Below, piece after piece: positions 12,841-26,100 of a DNA stretch of 64,000 bases (position 1 is the first letter of the stretch; every line of letters starts with the position of its first letter). This DNA comes from Mortierella sp. BCC40632 (taxonomy: Eukaryota; Mortierellomycota; Mortierellomycetes; Mortierellales; Mortierellaceae), in assembly GCA_011634665.1 (NCBI GenBank), contig WAEK01000031.1:1-64000 (forward strand), read 5' to 3'. The notes under the pieces are model-generated. The model made no database searches. It had not been told where the DNA came from and saw only the letters and a program-made list of their open reading frames with translations. Made by a program: the position numbers and the translations under genes.

Positions 12841-13156
12841 CATTTTTATTTATTTTTCTTGACCCTTTTTAAGAAATTTTCTTTTCCTTTTATTTTAATT
12901 TTTTTTATTTATTTTGATTTTAATATGATTCGATTTATCTTTCCCTTTTTTTCGATTTTTTTGAGGAAGTTATTTTTTCTGAAATCCTTCAGAAAGCAGC
13001 TTGAAAGATACTTTGTTTCCAATCCTTCATTTCCGATTGACTCTTTTAAAGATGATTCCACTTTTTCTGAACGGGATGTTTGAACGTTTTTTTCTTTTAA
13101 ACCCCTTTTGACCTCATGAACTAAGTCCTGATTTCTCCAAGTCCTCGATATTTTCT

Positions 13157-13589
13157 TTTAAAAACTCATCAACATTCGATAAATATTCGTAACCTTGTAA
13201 GGCCATGATATTTGTTTTTCAAAACCGAGTTTTGTCACTTTAATCACTCCCTTAAGAATAGTTTTATTTCACCTTCCTGAAGTAAATCCAACCTTTTTTT
13301 TCCTCCCTCAAACTTGACTTCCACCCCAACCCCGCTTTTTAGATTTATCAAGGATCCTTTTTTCGAATATAACGATTCCTTTTGCATAGGTTTGTGACGA
13401 TGATATTATATAGTCTTGATAAAAAACTACCAGAGGCAGCCATTCAGGGATCATTAAATGAATTTCGCCACAATTCATTTCTCTTAATGAATATTTGGTC
13501 CACTTTTCATTCCATTGATGAAATATTCACGATCGTCCTGCTCACTCCCTTTGTTCCAAAATGGTTATACATATAATACCTTTTTCCAT
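13157..13589 (-). pseudogene. U2 copy of G1
   Basis: Same order and sequence as G1 in U4 and U5. The start ATG is the complement of 13587-13589. Several indels disrupt the frame. Confidence 0.45.
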
Positions 13590-13820
13590 CAAGTCTATGG
13601 CATATTATTATCAAAAACGAACATGACATCAGTACTTATCACTTTTTCTATATTGTTATGCCAAAAATGACATTTCAACCACTCAATTCACCCCCTCCTG
13701 TTTCTTTTTGTTGCTCTTTTTTCACTATTCCTGACTCCGAAGAGGGAAGTAAGTCAAGACCGGCATTTTTTCCAGTAAGCGATTCAATGCTCGAAGATGA
13801 GTAACCTGACTTCAAAAATC

Positions 13821-14081
13821 TCAGGCTTTGCTAGGCCGCCGCCGAGAGTTAAAACCACCACCAACACCTGTTTGGGGAAGCCGCGGTCTCTCGACGTGGA
13901 GGGTCCCCTCTGGTCTTTTTTTCCTCTCTAGGTCCTCGTCTTTTTTGTCCGAGTTTTCGTAGCCGCTGCTGGCAAAGAGGTTTTGCTTGATCCTTTTTGA
14001 AAACTGTGACATTGTGTTTTTTTCTTTTCTTTTTCTTTTTTTTTTTTTAATGAAAAGGGATAAAGGTGAAAACAGGGACAA
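13821..14081 (-). CDS. U2 copy of G2 with longest N-terminus
   Basis: An 86-codon frame runs from MSLFSPLSLFIKKKKRKRKE through MSQFSKRIKQNLFASSG to GGGFNSRRRPSKA. It is very basic. The frame before the MSQF methionine crosses a homopolymer, so the real start is uncertain. No family was recognised. Confidence 0.35.
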   Translation of the reverse strand: MSLFSPLSLFIKKKKRKRKEKNTMSQFSKRIKQNLFASSGYENSDKKDEDLERKKRPEGTLHVERPRLPQTGVGGGFNSRRRPSKA

Positions 14082-14739
14082 GCAGGAAATGGAGAAGACA
14101 CCTCTCCGCTCTTTTTCAGTCTTCTATTTATACTATTCAGTTTTGGATATTGTGACTTGTTAACCCCAGGATAATGAAGCTGTTGCCCGATAAGACTATT
14201 TCTCCTTGGAACAATCATCAGGCAATGCCATGTTCAAGCAAAGCCATGTTAAAAAAAAGACTAAACAGCCCACTTTTTTCAAAACCCAGTTATTCACAGT
14301 TCCGAAAATCCCAAAAGATATCTCTTTTACAAACCAACGGACATTTATGCCGGATTATTAAATATTACAATTTTATCAACACCCTTATTGACACTATGCG
14401 AGAGAGGGAAGTGCTTTTTTTCTTTTCTCGAGCGGAGTTCTTTGGACATGATTTTTTCTCGATTTTGTTCTTCCTTAAAAGTTCTTTTCTCGGAGGAAAC
14501 ATTTTAACCTTAGACCAGACATTTAATTAATCCCGAGATTTTTTTTTTAATTATTTAATTATAATTCCAATTGATACGAGAACCTTCATTCTCATAATTG
14601 AGAACTTTTCTTACTATTTCGCCTCATCCTTTTAACCCCCTTTTAGATTTCTAATATTCCTCCTTTCTTTTCACTAGATTCAGGCCCTTTGAGCACTGGG
14701 TTCTCCGAGACTTTTCCACCTCATCAATTTAAAACCTTG

Positions 14740-15090
14740 CTAAACTTAATAAAGCGCTTTGAGTATTAACACACGACAAGTTCTCAACAATCGAATTGTA
14801 ATCCCGCGAACGACCCTCCCCTCCAGTGACTTCCAAAATTTCTGATCTCCCCGTCCAACCTTTTTTATAAACGCTTTCACTACTCCATTCACATCCTTAT
14901 ACCCAATTTGAGATCACTGCAATTATTTTTGGTTCTTGCTTTTGGTTCCTCGTAAAGTACACACGTTGCTTCCTGTAAATACATCCACCATAATAAATTT
15001 TTTTTCATCTTCCAATCCATCTGTTCAGCTGTGGCCTCGAATTTCATCCATCTTTCAGCAAAGCTACATCCCCATTGTTTTTTGGACATT
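14740..15090 (-). pseudogene. U2 copy of G3
   Basis: The frame at 14889-15089 keeps FATAEQMDWKMKKNLLWWMY-like sequence and ends in LKLGIRM. The frame is shifted relative to the U4 reconstruction. Confidence 0.45.
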
Positions 15091-15140
15091 ACTAAGCAGA
15101 GCTTTAAAACTAGACCTCTCTATCTCCAACTGGTATTAAC

Positions 15141-15404
15141 TTACATTCCGTTAAATTTCTTCTGTAACTGTCGCTTTTGGTACTTTTGCTTTGGTGCTTG
15201 CTTTGGTGCTTTTTTGCTTTGATGCTTGCTTTGATGCTTTTGTTTTTGATGTTTTGCTTGGGATGCTTTTGTTTTGGATGCTTTGCTTGATGCTTGCTTT
15301 GGATGCTTGCTTTTGATGCTTTTGTTTGGATGCTTTTTGCTTTGATGCTTGCTTTGATACAGGCCTGCTTGTTGTAGGGCTTTGACGTTATACTTGTTGT
15401 TCAT
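15141..15404 (-). CDS. U2 copy of Lys/Gln/Ser/Ala repeat protein
   Basis: 87 codons start MNNKYNVKALQQAGLYQSKH, followed by irregular His-Gln-Ser-Lys, Lys-Gln-Ala-Ser and Lys-Ala-Ser repeats. The irregularity reflects one-base indels in the underlying GATGCTTGCTTTG array. Confidence 0.45.
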   Translation of the reverse strand: MNNKYNVKALQQAGLYQSKHQSKKHPNKSIKSKHPKQASSKASKTKASQAKHQKQKHQSKHQSKKAPKQAPKQKYQKRQLQKKFNGM

Positions 15405-15419
15405 TTTTGCACAAAGGTT

Positions 15420-16480
15420 GGCTTTGAAGATGAGAATGAGAGTTGGGTCAAGAAGTAAAACGTGGTCATTGTCTTTTTAGTAACAATGTCAGCAACGCAC
15501 TCCCTCCATTTATACTTCCTCCCATTTTAATAACACCCTTCAGTTTTACATCCTGTTGCGCCTCCCTATCCTCACCTGCCTTTTTTCCTTCTCTTGAGGC
15601 ATGAGAGAATTTTCCTCCCCTTTCTAGTCAAGTAAAAAATTCATCTTGCCCTTAAAACTTTTTTTTGCCTCCTTTTAATTTCCGATTGAATGATTTTGTC
15701 TGGTTTTCCTGATTCCTGTTAAAAAAGAGAACTTTAGTCCTATTTTTTTTTTCACTTTTGTTCCCCATTTAAATGTTCCGTTTCACGCATCATTTTTTCC
15801 TTTCTTCCCATTGAAAGACTTTTAATCCATCAGAGTTTGTCCAGTTTTAAGCCCCCTTTTATTCCGAAAATTTGATTGCCTAAATTTTTTTGATTTTTTA
15901 CACCCCTTGTATACCTTTTATCTTTTTGATTTATTATTGCCTATATATTATTCTTTACTACATCCCTTTAATCCTTCCTTGCTCCTTTGCAGCATAACAC
16001 TTAATCCATTATAGCTAGGCACACGCTTTTAACTTTTCTGATTTTTTTACCCTTTCCTATCCTTTTTTTATCCTTAATCTCCCCTTGGAATTTCTCAACA
16101 CTTTTAGTCCAGGCCTATTTTTCCCCCCATCAACCTTTCCATTTTTATCCATGCCCTCCCATTTTTTTGACCAAACAAGCATATTTGTTCTAAAGGCCGA
16201 GGGGGCACCTTTAATGACCAAACCTTTTTCTTTTTTAACCCAGTGTGTTTTTTTTCCCTCCCTTGTCTATTTTTTTTTTTTTAATATTTTATTTAAAGGC
16301 AGCAAATATCAGTCTTAAACCCTATCATATGTCTTGACCCCCATGATGAGAACCTCCACCCTGTTAACATCAGTGTGATTGATCGCCTCCACAGATCCTT
16401 TTTTTTTCTCCCAAGTTCATCTGAACATTTCATTACAAGCTTTTGTGTTTCTTACCTTTCCATCATCTTCACCCTCTTAG
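15420..16480. other. U2 spacer
   Basis: T/C-rich, homologous to U4 50220-51390. No gene is supported. Confidence 0.5.
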
Positions 16481-16489
16481 AAAATCCCT

Positions 16490-17440
16490 CTCGGCACCCA
16501 CAATAAAAATCACTGTAAACAGTAAACTCCTCGTCGGTAATGGTCAATCAATTGCGGGAGAATTTCATTCCCTGACCCATGGCTTCCCCAACCCTCAACA
16601 ATCCATTTGAAATGTCCAAGATATTAATCCGAAAGCATCGTCCATACTTATAAATTTTTGATTCATCTTTCCGAGCGGGGATAGACTGGCATCAAACACC
16701 AAACGTCCTCCATCAATGATAACAACGCCATTAAAAAGATTCGGACGATTAATGTGGCTCCATCCGTCTCCCCCACATAGTGTTTTCGCATCCGACACCC
16801 CAAAAGCCCGTCGTGACCACCCTCAAGTTCTTGCCCCTCATTGCTCCCCTCGCCACTGTTGGAATGTGGTCACTGTTACGGCTTCGATTTCCGATAGTGA
16901 TTCTTCCGACCTTCTTAGTCTTGACGGTACTTGGACATACTTATGTTTCATATTTTGTACCCATAGACGGCTCACAGCTCTTGTAGTCACGAATTGTACT
17001 TTTGAATCAACCCCCATCCTCATCCAGACCTGAAGAGTTCTGTTATTCCTTTTTGAAGACAAACAGTTCTTCCAAAGTCTTTGAGAAGGATCCTTTTGTG
17101 CATCTCGGGTATGTTCTCCAATTTTTGTTTATTGATCTTTCTGTTTTTTTGGTCAACTCCTTATGGAGAATTTCAACCGACATAAGTTTTCCTTGACTTC
17201 CCTCAGGGATCCATCTTCCATTCTTTGATTTTTTCTTTTTGGCGTCTCCCTCTACTTGATCAGTGAGTCTTTTTCTTTTTTTGGCGTCTGCCTTTACTTT
17301 CCCCATGAGTTCTTTCTTTTGGCATTCCCTACTTGATCAGAGAGCCTTTTTCTTTTGGCATCTCCCCTACTTCTGATCAGTGGAGTCTTTTTCTTTTGGT
17401 ACCCCCCTACTTTGATCAGTGTGAGTCTTTTTCTTTGACA
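16490..17440 (-). pseudogene. U2 copy of G4 (Lys-rich repeat protein)
   Basis: The frame at 17043-17306 shows the repeat KRKRLTDQVEGDAKKKKSK and then LMSVEILHKELTKK. The frame at 16595-16798 shows RPNLFNGVVIIDGGRLVF and FISMDDAF, the C-terminal part. Further repeats run to about 17430. Together they support one Lys-rich N-terminal repeat gene broken by indels. Confidence 0.5.
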
Positions 17441-17929
17441 TCTCAGAAAGGTAAAACATAAACTGAACAAAGTGTGTTATGTCAGGAGTATTGCACACTT
17501 TGCACCCTTCGATTTTCATTGTACTTGTAGTAAGTTTAGTTTACCTCGAGGTTTAAAAAACGGATCAGGTTTTATCAAAATGGGAATAGTTCTCGATGAT
17601 AGGATTCTTTTATAGCTTTTTAATGATTAATTTTCGATTCCGGGTAGCACTTTCATTATTAATCCCCACTTTGATTATTTTTGTTTCCAACTAGATTATG
17701 GAAAAAATACACAACCACCTCCAACCTTTTTATGACCCATTCACCTCTACATAATACTGCTTTGACCTGAGTCTTTTTTCTTTCCCAACCGTTGACCTTG
17801 AGCGCCTTTTTCCACCTTCTACGGAGTTTGCCTACCGCCCTTGTAATTGCATAATTACTTGATGGTCAGTTCATAGCTCCCATATTCTTTTATGCTTTTC
17901 TTTTTTAGGGCCCATACTAGTGGCCAGAT

Positions 17930-18235
17930 CCCTATCAACATCTCAATCCTTTCATCTTTTTTCAACATTGACTTTGGTCCTCTCGAAGTTTTGAAAGAGG
18001 CCTCTAACTTTATTTCAATTCATTTGCCGAACATGAGTCTAAATAAAATTCCATTTTTACTTTCCATTTTCAAGCCTTGATTCTTGTCTCGGGAAGTTTT
18101 GATTTCCCTTTCTTCAAATCCATTTCATTTTTAAATAACATTTCTTTGTCTGAAGTTTTGAGAGCTATTTCCTTCTTTTTTCCAACATCTTTCATTTTCA
18201 AACAATATTGACTGGTCATTGAATCCAACTTGCCA
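17930..18235. repeat. U2 diverged ~80-bp minisatellite
   Basis: Blocks of AACATTGACTTTGGTC and GAAGTTTTGA are spaced irregularly. This is the same array as 52925-53290, with more divergence and insertions. Confidence 0.5.
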
Positions 18236-18639
18236 AGCCTTGTAATATTAAGTTCCCCATTTTTATTTAAGTTTAATAACCTTCAGCTTTTTTCGTTATT
18301 ATTAAGCTATATATTATTTCATTTCCCTTATTTGATAATCTTTTCAGCTAAATCCATTAAGAATTTATTTTGTCGCTCTTTTAATTTATTACCCAAATGT
18401 TTTAGCCTTTTCCTCCCCAAAACCCCATAAACATTTTAAAAGACGACCAATTCCATGGTCGATGCCATTACTATTTGTTCAATTTTAATGAGCCTACATT
18501 GCTTTCCTTTGATTCACGCCGTCATTCCTCCCCCAGCCTCAAACATCTATTCAGCTCCCCACTGCCTCCATTCTTTTATTTCAACTCTTAAATTTTTTTA
18601 GTTCCTTTTCAAAATAGTCTTTTTTTCACACATACTTTC

Positions 18640-19310
18640 TGCCTCATCTAAAGATCATTCATCATATCCTGACTCCCCTAGTTGATTTTAAAGTGATTTG
18701 TGGGAGGGTCTTGAACATTAAGAGTTTCTGCATCACTAATATCGAGAAAGGTCATGTCAGAGGGATTCAAACTATCAGATTCTCCCATTCCTGCGTTGAA
18801 TAATCCAGTAGTCCAGGGAAATAGCTCTTTTGAAAATCCTGGTCTAAATCATCGTATTGCTTTATCCTTTTCAGCCAGAAATGTTCTCAACCCTTGGTCC
18901 ATCATTATCGCGTCAATTCCATGTATCGAGCGAAAATTACACAAATATAGTCCTCTGAATCCATCTTGACCAGTTAAAGCTTTTGACATCATTGAAATGA
19001 TCATCCAGCCGATGGACACCTTCTTAATTTCTCGTTCCTTCATACAACGACTCGATTTTTGCTATTTACTTTTTTGAGCTTTTTTTTGTATGTTCTTTTT
19101 TTCACTAGCTTTCCGTAATAGTTTTGTGGCCATAGCAACACTCATTTTGAACTCAGTGTCAACAAAGTCATCTTTTTCGTCGCTTGAGATCGTTTATTAA
19201 ACTGAGATTTTATTCAACTGAGTTAAAGACTCTATCACAATAAAAAGAAGCCTTTATCTTTTCTTTTTTGTTTTTCTGTCAGAAATCTGTTGAACATAAG
19301 CTTTAAGATT
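18640..19310 (-). pseudogene. U2 copy of G5
   Basis: Homology to U4 G5 continues through the DMTFLDI and coiled-coil region, but no long frame survives. Confidence 0.45.
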
Positions 19311-19319
19311 ACCATCTCG

Positions 19320-20185
19320 ACTCCGGACAGGACATTTTAATGGACTTGATACCAGGGGATTACAACGTTTCAGAATAGATCAGGAAATTCCTTAAATAGA
19401 CGAGAATAGGTGTGTGAAATGATTTGAATATGGCAGAAATAAAGTGTGTGATGGGGGAATCCATCGGCCTTTTTATTCATGCTATCCTCGATGCTCACAT
19501 GTCCCATTGCCCTATTCTTTTGATATTTTTTTTTTTTTTGATTTAGGCCTCCCTCAAAAGCTCCTCAACATATACCCCCACCCCTGCACCCGAACTTCTA
19601 CATATTCCTTGCAATACAAATTAACCTGAATTACATTTTTAACACAAACTCTCAAACATACATATTACATCTTTTTTGAACGTAATTTCGATACTTCAGT
19701 ATCAAGGTGTAGCTTGAACGCCATGCAACCATTTTTCATTTTTTGCTCCTTTCTCCGCACTATCATTTTAGAAGGTACTTTTGTTTTAAACTTTTGTCAC
19801 CCTAGCCATGTTCTAACCCTTTAAAAATACATGCTTACATTATGAGTCAACAACTGGTTATGTCGTTCTTCAGTCGTCCCCCCCATTATTCTATTATTAA
19901 ATCACTCTATTTCACCTGTGTTATTATTATTATTATTATTTTTTATTGATTGAAAAAGATGTCCATTCTATTCAATTTTTACGTTTATCCGACTACTGAA
20001 TTAATTCACGTATGAATTTCGATGCGTTCAATATGAAAGTCTTCTATTTCACTAACTAAATTCACTTTAAACTCATTCGTGCTCGGTTTACTTTATCTAT
20101 TTCTAATACACCACCATTATCTCATTTTGAACTCTTTCAGATACCTTTTAAAAACAATTTTATTCACAAAAAATAGCCTCATCCC
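19320..20185. other. U2 spacer between divergent G5 and G6
   Basis: AT-rich with a TTATTATTATT tract near 19920-19945. It corresponds to U4 54550-55430. No gene is supported. Confidence 0.5.
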
Positions 20186-20190
20186 CACTC

Positions 20191-21062
20191 AATGACTGAA
20201 CACACATTATAACATCATTCCCTGCCTCGCCTTCCTAAAATTTTCTTATCCTGTGGACCTTTATTCATCATTTGATTTTAACCTCACCCCCCATCTGTCA
20301 AATTCTCGGCATCAAAATCCGACACTGAACATCCCTCAATCAATCTGATGGCTTATTTTAATTTTTTACCCTTAATCCCCCTAAAACCCATTCCCCACCT
20401 CCTATTTTGACCACCAAGGTCAACGGTCAGCTCACAGTTGACCAAAGACCTCAGACCCTTTCAAACATCATTATTTCGAAAACGCCAATTCCTCGGAAGA
20501 CCCCAAATTACCAAGCTTTTCATCGAGAAGTTCTATCAATGATTCTTCCGCAGAATGTCATCAGCCTTTATTCTTGTTATACTCCTAGACTAGTTTGGTT
20601 TGTTGATGAGAACTCGTTGCATAAGTACCCGGACTCTCCCATATTTAAGCAAAATACTTAATTAAGTCGAGGACAAAACTTTTTCCACACAATCCTTCCA
20701 ACACTTGTACACTTGGGACTTTTTCGTAACACCGATACCTTCGCCTATTAGTCACCAACCATCGCCCGCTCCATAAAGAAAGCGTCAAGACATCAGATAC
20801 TTTTTGATCTTGAAAACGATTTTATTCTGCTCAGTGATGACCTTAGAACAGACAATAAGAGACAAAGGAGATCTCCAACCGACGCTACACTAAGGGGCGA
20901 CCTTTGAGGATGCTACGGAAAAAAAAGATACAAGAGACTAAAAGGATGAGGGGGCTGATTTCCGACAATACGACTTGATAAAAGGGTAAGGAAGAGAACA
21001 TGAAGGAAATAATCCATCTTTTCAGCCATGCTATGCACGTATAAATCTCATAGGAAGAATCC
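20191..21062 (+). pseudogene. U2 copy of G6
   Basis: It starts with the same ATGACTGAACACAC as U4. An 84-codon internal frame (20407-20661) carries RYTPRLVWFVDENSLH-like sequence as VIPRLVWFVDENSLHKY. It is broken elsewhere. Confidence 0.5.
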
Positions 21063-21719
21063 AATCCGATTAAGATATTTAGAATGCAAAAGTTATAAAA
21101 CGAGTACCAATATTTTTTATTTTTTTTTTTTTTTTAAGCTAGAACACTGATTGACTATCTTTATCTTTACTACTGGAAAGCCAGGCATTTATACTTTGGA
21201 GTACCTACCTTTTAAATTCAATCATTAATTCACATCCAACACAACTATCATAATTTATTTTATGAACCCATCGTTCAGTAGCCCCTCCCCCCCCTTATGC
21301 CCTTTTTTCTATTCACCAAACAGGTTCAGAAGCGTATGGTCTGAGCTTTTTCCTTTATGATCCATTACATGAGGTTACTGCGGAAAGGACTGTTAATTCT
21401 CCTCAAACCACAGTTACTAGCATCTTATATTTTAATTTTAGACTGAGGCCACATGACCTTTTGCACAAGACCCCCTTAAGCACGTACAAACCTTTTGTGC
21501 AGACACTAACGCACGGTGTACAGAATTTTATTTTCAGTTACATGATAGTGCGTTATCACACAGGGGCTCTCATGCAAAGTGACCTCCTTTTTTCTCAAAT
21601 TGCGCACGTCATCTTCAATACCTTTCATGTTCTTTGACGTTTTCGGTAGATGGGCAAAACCTGCCTTCACCCCCTTTTTTCCCTGATCCCCTAAAAACAA
21701 AGCCTTTTTACTTCACATT

Positions 21720-22367
21720 ATGCCACAAACCATAACAGAACTTTTTGGTATTTTATATTGAAAGAGTTTTTTTGACTCTAATGACCACAATCCTAATCAC
21801 TGCTTTTCATTTATCGACACTATATTTCCTAAGCATCTGTCGACCAATTTTTCCCAAATTTTCTGCAGCCAACAGAATAATTTCCCTCTTCAAATCCAAG
21901 CATACAAATATTATTGATCCCCAAGAATAAAAGTGTTAAAACCACTCACCTGAGAAAAATACCACACCGTCATTGAAGCTTCAAAGAAATGCCATTTCAC
22001 GGACACTACTTTTACCTTCAACATTGAAAGAAATCCCGACTCCGAAATGCATTATTCTATTGTTCTGCCGCAACAACTGCCAAATTTGTGGTCGATAGTT
22101 TAATAGCCCATATTTACGGCTCTGTTAAATCGCAATCCATGTCAGACCGTATCCATAGCCACAGATTTTTTGATCCAAAATTTTGAGAGAGTAGATAGTG
22201 ACTCGTCAACCTGAGAGATCTCAACGGACAGGCATCTGACGACTACAAACATTTCAATATCACTCTCACCAAAACCTTGGTTAATCTCCCAGTTCCCGTG
22301 TCCGGTCCCCAGCTTTGCTCTTCCCCCAACTCCAGTTAAGTCCTTTCTCCAATGCCTCACAACATAT
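21720..22367 (+). pseudogene. U2 copy of G7
   Basis: The start ATG and terminal TAG (22365-22367) are conserved, but the frame between them is broken. Confidence 0.5.
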
Positions 22368-22568
22368 AGTCGATTTTTATCAACTTCATCCATCCACCCC
22401 TATCAAGAAAAGATATCTTTTGACCCATTTATTTTCCTTATCCGTTTTTTTTTTTTTTTTTTTTTTGTTTCTAATGATAAAAGTTTTTATATTAAAAATT
22501 CTCCGTGACTATCAATTTTACCACAAAGTTTCTTATTTTCATAATAATTTAATTATCAGCTATTAGAT

Positions 22569-22705
22569 TGTTGGGGAGCTGTCCATGTCCTTACACGAGG
22601 GTCGCCTGTGTACGTGAACAAGAGGACGCGCGAGGCCATTGACGAGGAACTCGAAGGCCAGACAAGATCCCATACGGTGGAGAGAATTGCTAATGTCTGG
22701 TTAGT
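22569..22705 (+). pseudogene. U2 3' scrap of the UDG-like gene
   Basis: Begins at the same junction (AGATTG|TTGGGGAGCTG) as in U4 and keeps the NKRTREAIDEELEG block, then loses frame. Confidence 0.7.
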
Positions 22706-22814
22706 GGAAGTAGTTTTATTATTATTATTACTATTATTTTTGATGAATACCAAAATCAAGTCCGGGCATACAACACTTTCGCCGAACACTCTGGTTTCAG
22801 CTCTACCGAGTGAG

Positions 22815-23296
22815 TTATTTTACTTCGGTCATGTTCACGCCGCCATGGGCTTTTTAAAGATGGATAGATTCCAAAGAGAGTACACGCCATCGACCGAATC
22901 CGGAAGCCTTCTTTTCTGGACAGTAAAATGGACCTCGTTCTTGTTTCAGGAATGGTCCTGAGAGCCTTTGATTACGCAGTGTGTTCCATCTGATCCAGAG
23001 ATTACAGAGCTCATGTCTACTGTACCTTTTACCGTCGTTCAAGTAATCAAAGCATACATTGACCTTGTATTCAATAGACGTTTCCCTTCCTGTTGATAAA
23101 ATGTAACAGATCCAAGGACTATTCTCATGACCCCTTTTCCCCACATTCTCCGACTTGAATTATTTTATCCACTTTCTATAATCCCTCTCCACACTCCCCT
23201 TCAAAGCTGGTGTGTCTGATATACCCACACTTTTGCAACAAGACGATCCTCGCTCCAGATAGAAACTGTCTAGTTTTTCGTTCTGTTGTCCCTCAT
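22815..23296 (-). pseudogene. U2 copy of G8
   Basis: The start and stop positions of G8 are conserved. The frame at 22854-23144 holds GRETSIEYKVNVCFDYLNDG. Indels break the rest. Confidence 0.5.
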
Positions 23297-23625
23297 GTTT
23301 GATGTTCTAATTTCGTATATTTATTTTATCTATTTTTGATTTTACCACTTTTTGAACAAAGCCCAGAATGATCATTTATAAAAACTGGTGGTATCCTTCA
23401 TAGAAAGTATCCACCGGCTATCTTTTTTTTTTGATTGCAATAAAAAAAAAAAAAAAAAAGGAATATGTAACCAGATATTTATAACGACGCAATTCCTTTT
23501 GGGAACCATTTAAACAGTCCGGTCAAAACCCTTCTGCATCACACATAGTCAGAATTCATGCGCAAATGAGGACTTTATTTATTTATGTATTTATTATAAA
23601 CCAAAATGGACTCCCTATTACTTTG

Positions 23626-23714
23626 TAAAGAAAAGAAAGAAAGAAAGAAAGAAAGAAAAGAAAAAAGAAAGAAAGAAAGAAAGAAAGAAAGAAAAGAAAA
23701 AAAAAAAAAAAAAA
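23626..23714 (+). repeat. U2 (GAAA)n / A-run microsatellite
   Basis: Same location as in the other cassettes, with a different copy number and an 18-base A-run at its end. Confidence 0.9.
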
Positions 23715-23734
23715 GAGGATAGTCGGTATTTATC

Positions 23735-24775
23735 ACGGCATTGCACACAATGCCCAGAACGCTACCCCGTGCTCTGCCCTGCTCAACTGTTCAAACATGG
23801 ATGGTTGTTGTAACTATATCCCGCTGGGGATGGTCCGTTAGTTGGGAGATAATGACAAGGGTCTCGTACTTTGGACTCGTGCCATCAAAGAGGTTCGTCA
23901 AGATGACGCTGTCTTCACAGGGGTAGTACCTTTCGATGACTGTCCCATCATCTCCGACTTGTCCGACTTTCCAGTGCCAAGACTTGGCTGTGTCAAAATT
24001 GGTAGAAGAAATCTTTTGGGTTCTGGTAATGTACGCCTTTTACTTCTCCAACTCTCATTGTCGAGCTCCGTATAAATGACAATATTACTTTCAACTTTTC
24101 GACCGAGATGTTCGTACGCAACGATGACTGACCTTTCCCCGATCTGTTTCAGCTTTGTCTAATGAATGGCGAGAATTTCCCATGTTAGGCATTTTTTTTT
24201 TTACACCGTTTCACCCACAACAGGACCGATCCCTCAACCCCAGATACACATACCCTTTGGCATCGGTAGAGTCACACTTAGATAGTGGTCAATCCAAAAA
24301 CCGTAGACTGACATTTGGGATGTTCTTACTAAAGGGAATCACCAGGATAGCAGGCCACCTTTTACCACTGGCCTCCCTCCCCTCCCCGGAGCTCCCGAGA
24401 TCCACTCTCAGCTCCATTCCGTAGTCCATTCGTTTGAGTCCTACCGGCTTGTTCTGAAACGCTATTGAGCAAATGCTCGTTCACCCCTTTTACCTGCTCA
24501 TCGAGTCTTCTCCTTGACCTCGACATAGAATACAGACTTTTGTGAGCCCAATCCTTTCTAATCAGAAACCCGCTCGTCCCCTCGACTTTTGAGCTCTATT
24601 CTTCCAAAAACGGCCCCCATTTTTTTTCATACCTATTTTCACCTCTCTGACCCTATTTCCGTTTCTACTTCGTTTCCCTTCGTTCCCTCGTTCTACTTTC
24701 CCATGATGTCCTAACGGTCTTGACGGTGGGACAGAGGGAGGGCGCCAAACAAAGTGACGCTCCGAGCATTATGCA
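23735..24775 (-). pseudogene. U2 copy of G9
   Basis: Sequence homologous to G9 over its whole length, with numerous frame breaks. The 5' (CA)n tract is short here (about 24780-24790). Confidence 0.45.
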
Positions 24776-25109
24776 TTACCACACACACACGTTTGCCTGC
24801 ACGCACCGTAGCTTTTTAAAGTCCTGATGGTGACTCTGATGATGGATTTCCTTTGTGAGATGGATATGTCCCAGAGTTCGATTTCCTCCCTTTTTTTTAC
24901 CTTCCTTTCCCCTCCCTCCCTCCCTACCAACCTGGGATTTCCCTTCCCCTCGCTTTTTCCTCCCAAAAGCTCAATCCCCTTGATTTCGCTTTCCTTTATA
25001 TAGTCCCGCCCTTTGACCCTGAAGCCTTGATTTCCTTTCCCCTACTTCCCTCCTTAACTGCCGCCCTCCCAGGGTCTTCCTCCCAGAGGAGAATTTATAA
25101 GAGGGTTAT

Positions 25110-25148
25110 AACTGGGCCAGGCAGCCAAGCGTTCATAGCGACGTTGCT

Positions 25149-25182
<34 letters not shown>

Positions 25183-25681
25183 ACCGGAAGCAGAATTCAG
25201 TAAGCGTTGGATTGTTCACCCACCAATAGAACGTGAGCTGGGTTTAGACCGTCGTGAAGACGGGTTAGTTTTTACCCTACCGATGAAGTGTTGTTGCAAC
25301 AGTAATTGAAGTTGGGCAATGAGAGAACACTTCATTCGATAATTGGTATTTGGGGCCCTGCCTGAGCAGGCAATGACCCGAAGCTATCATCCGCTGGATT
25401 ATAATGAACGCCTCTAAGTCAGAATCCGTGCTAAGAACGCGACGATTACCGCCTTTTCCGATATTAGTTGAATACGAATAGGTCTCGGCCCCGAGTCATA
25501 CTACGTGGGGAGGTCTCGCATTGGCGGAAAGGCTGTGTGAGGCACCTGCTTTTTAAAACAAAAATATTGGAAGAGATAAACCATTGCAGACGACTTTTTA
25601 TGAACAGGGTATTGTAAGCAGTCGAGTAGCCTTGTTGTTGCAGCGAGCTGCCGAGATTAAGCCCATTGTTCACAGATTTGT
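25110..25681 (+). rRNA. 28S rRNA 3' tail (U2)
   Basis: Same fragment as the other copies and the same left edge (...GGGTTAT then AACTGG). It has many substitutions and indels, including a damaged GGCTTGTGGCAG stretch, so it is the most altered of the four. Confidence 0.95.
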
Positions 25682-25950
25682 TTTTTAAAAAACGATTCTT
25701 CTTCTTCTTTTTATAATAAAAGAGTAAAGATCAGAGAGAGATCATTGTCTTTGTAAAAAGGGCGTGCCTTTCCCTGTCCTCAATAACAACAACAATGCCA
25801 ACCACCCCTGCCCTCAACCACCTCACTTCCCTTCCTCCCTCGACCCTGAATTCCTTCCCTCTCTTTTTGTTCTGTTCCCCTCCCCTTACAACAACCCCAT
25901 AACCAGCCTGAACACAAAGGAACTCCTTCCCTCTCTCTGGCGCGCTTCTT
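25682..25950. repeat. U3 post-28S T-rich run and two diverged GC-rich repeats
   Basis: Two diverged copies of the ~117-bp repeat, ending at CTCTCTCTGGCGCGC. Beyond this the sequence no longer matches any other cassette, so it marks the left edge of the unique U3 middle. Confidence 0.6.
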
Positions 25951-26100
25951 TGTTTTTTGATCTTGGAACACTGATTTTGTTGAGCCAAAGCTCGTGATTT
26001 TTCCAATGAACAGTTTTTGATATTGAAAATTGTTCTCTCTCTCTCTCTACCTAGGATTTTTTGTCCTTTCCTTTTAGCGTTATGTTTCTTGTCCCTCCTT

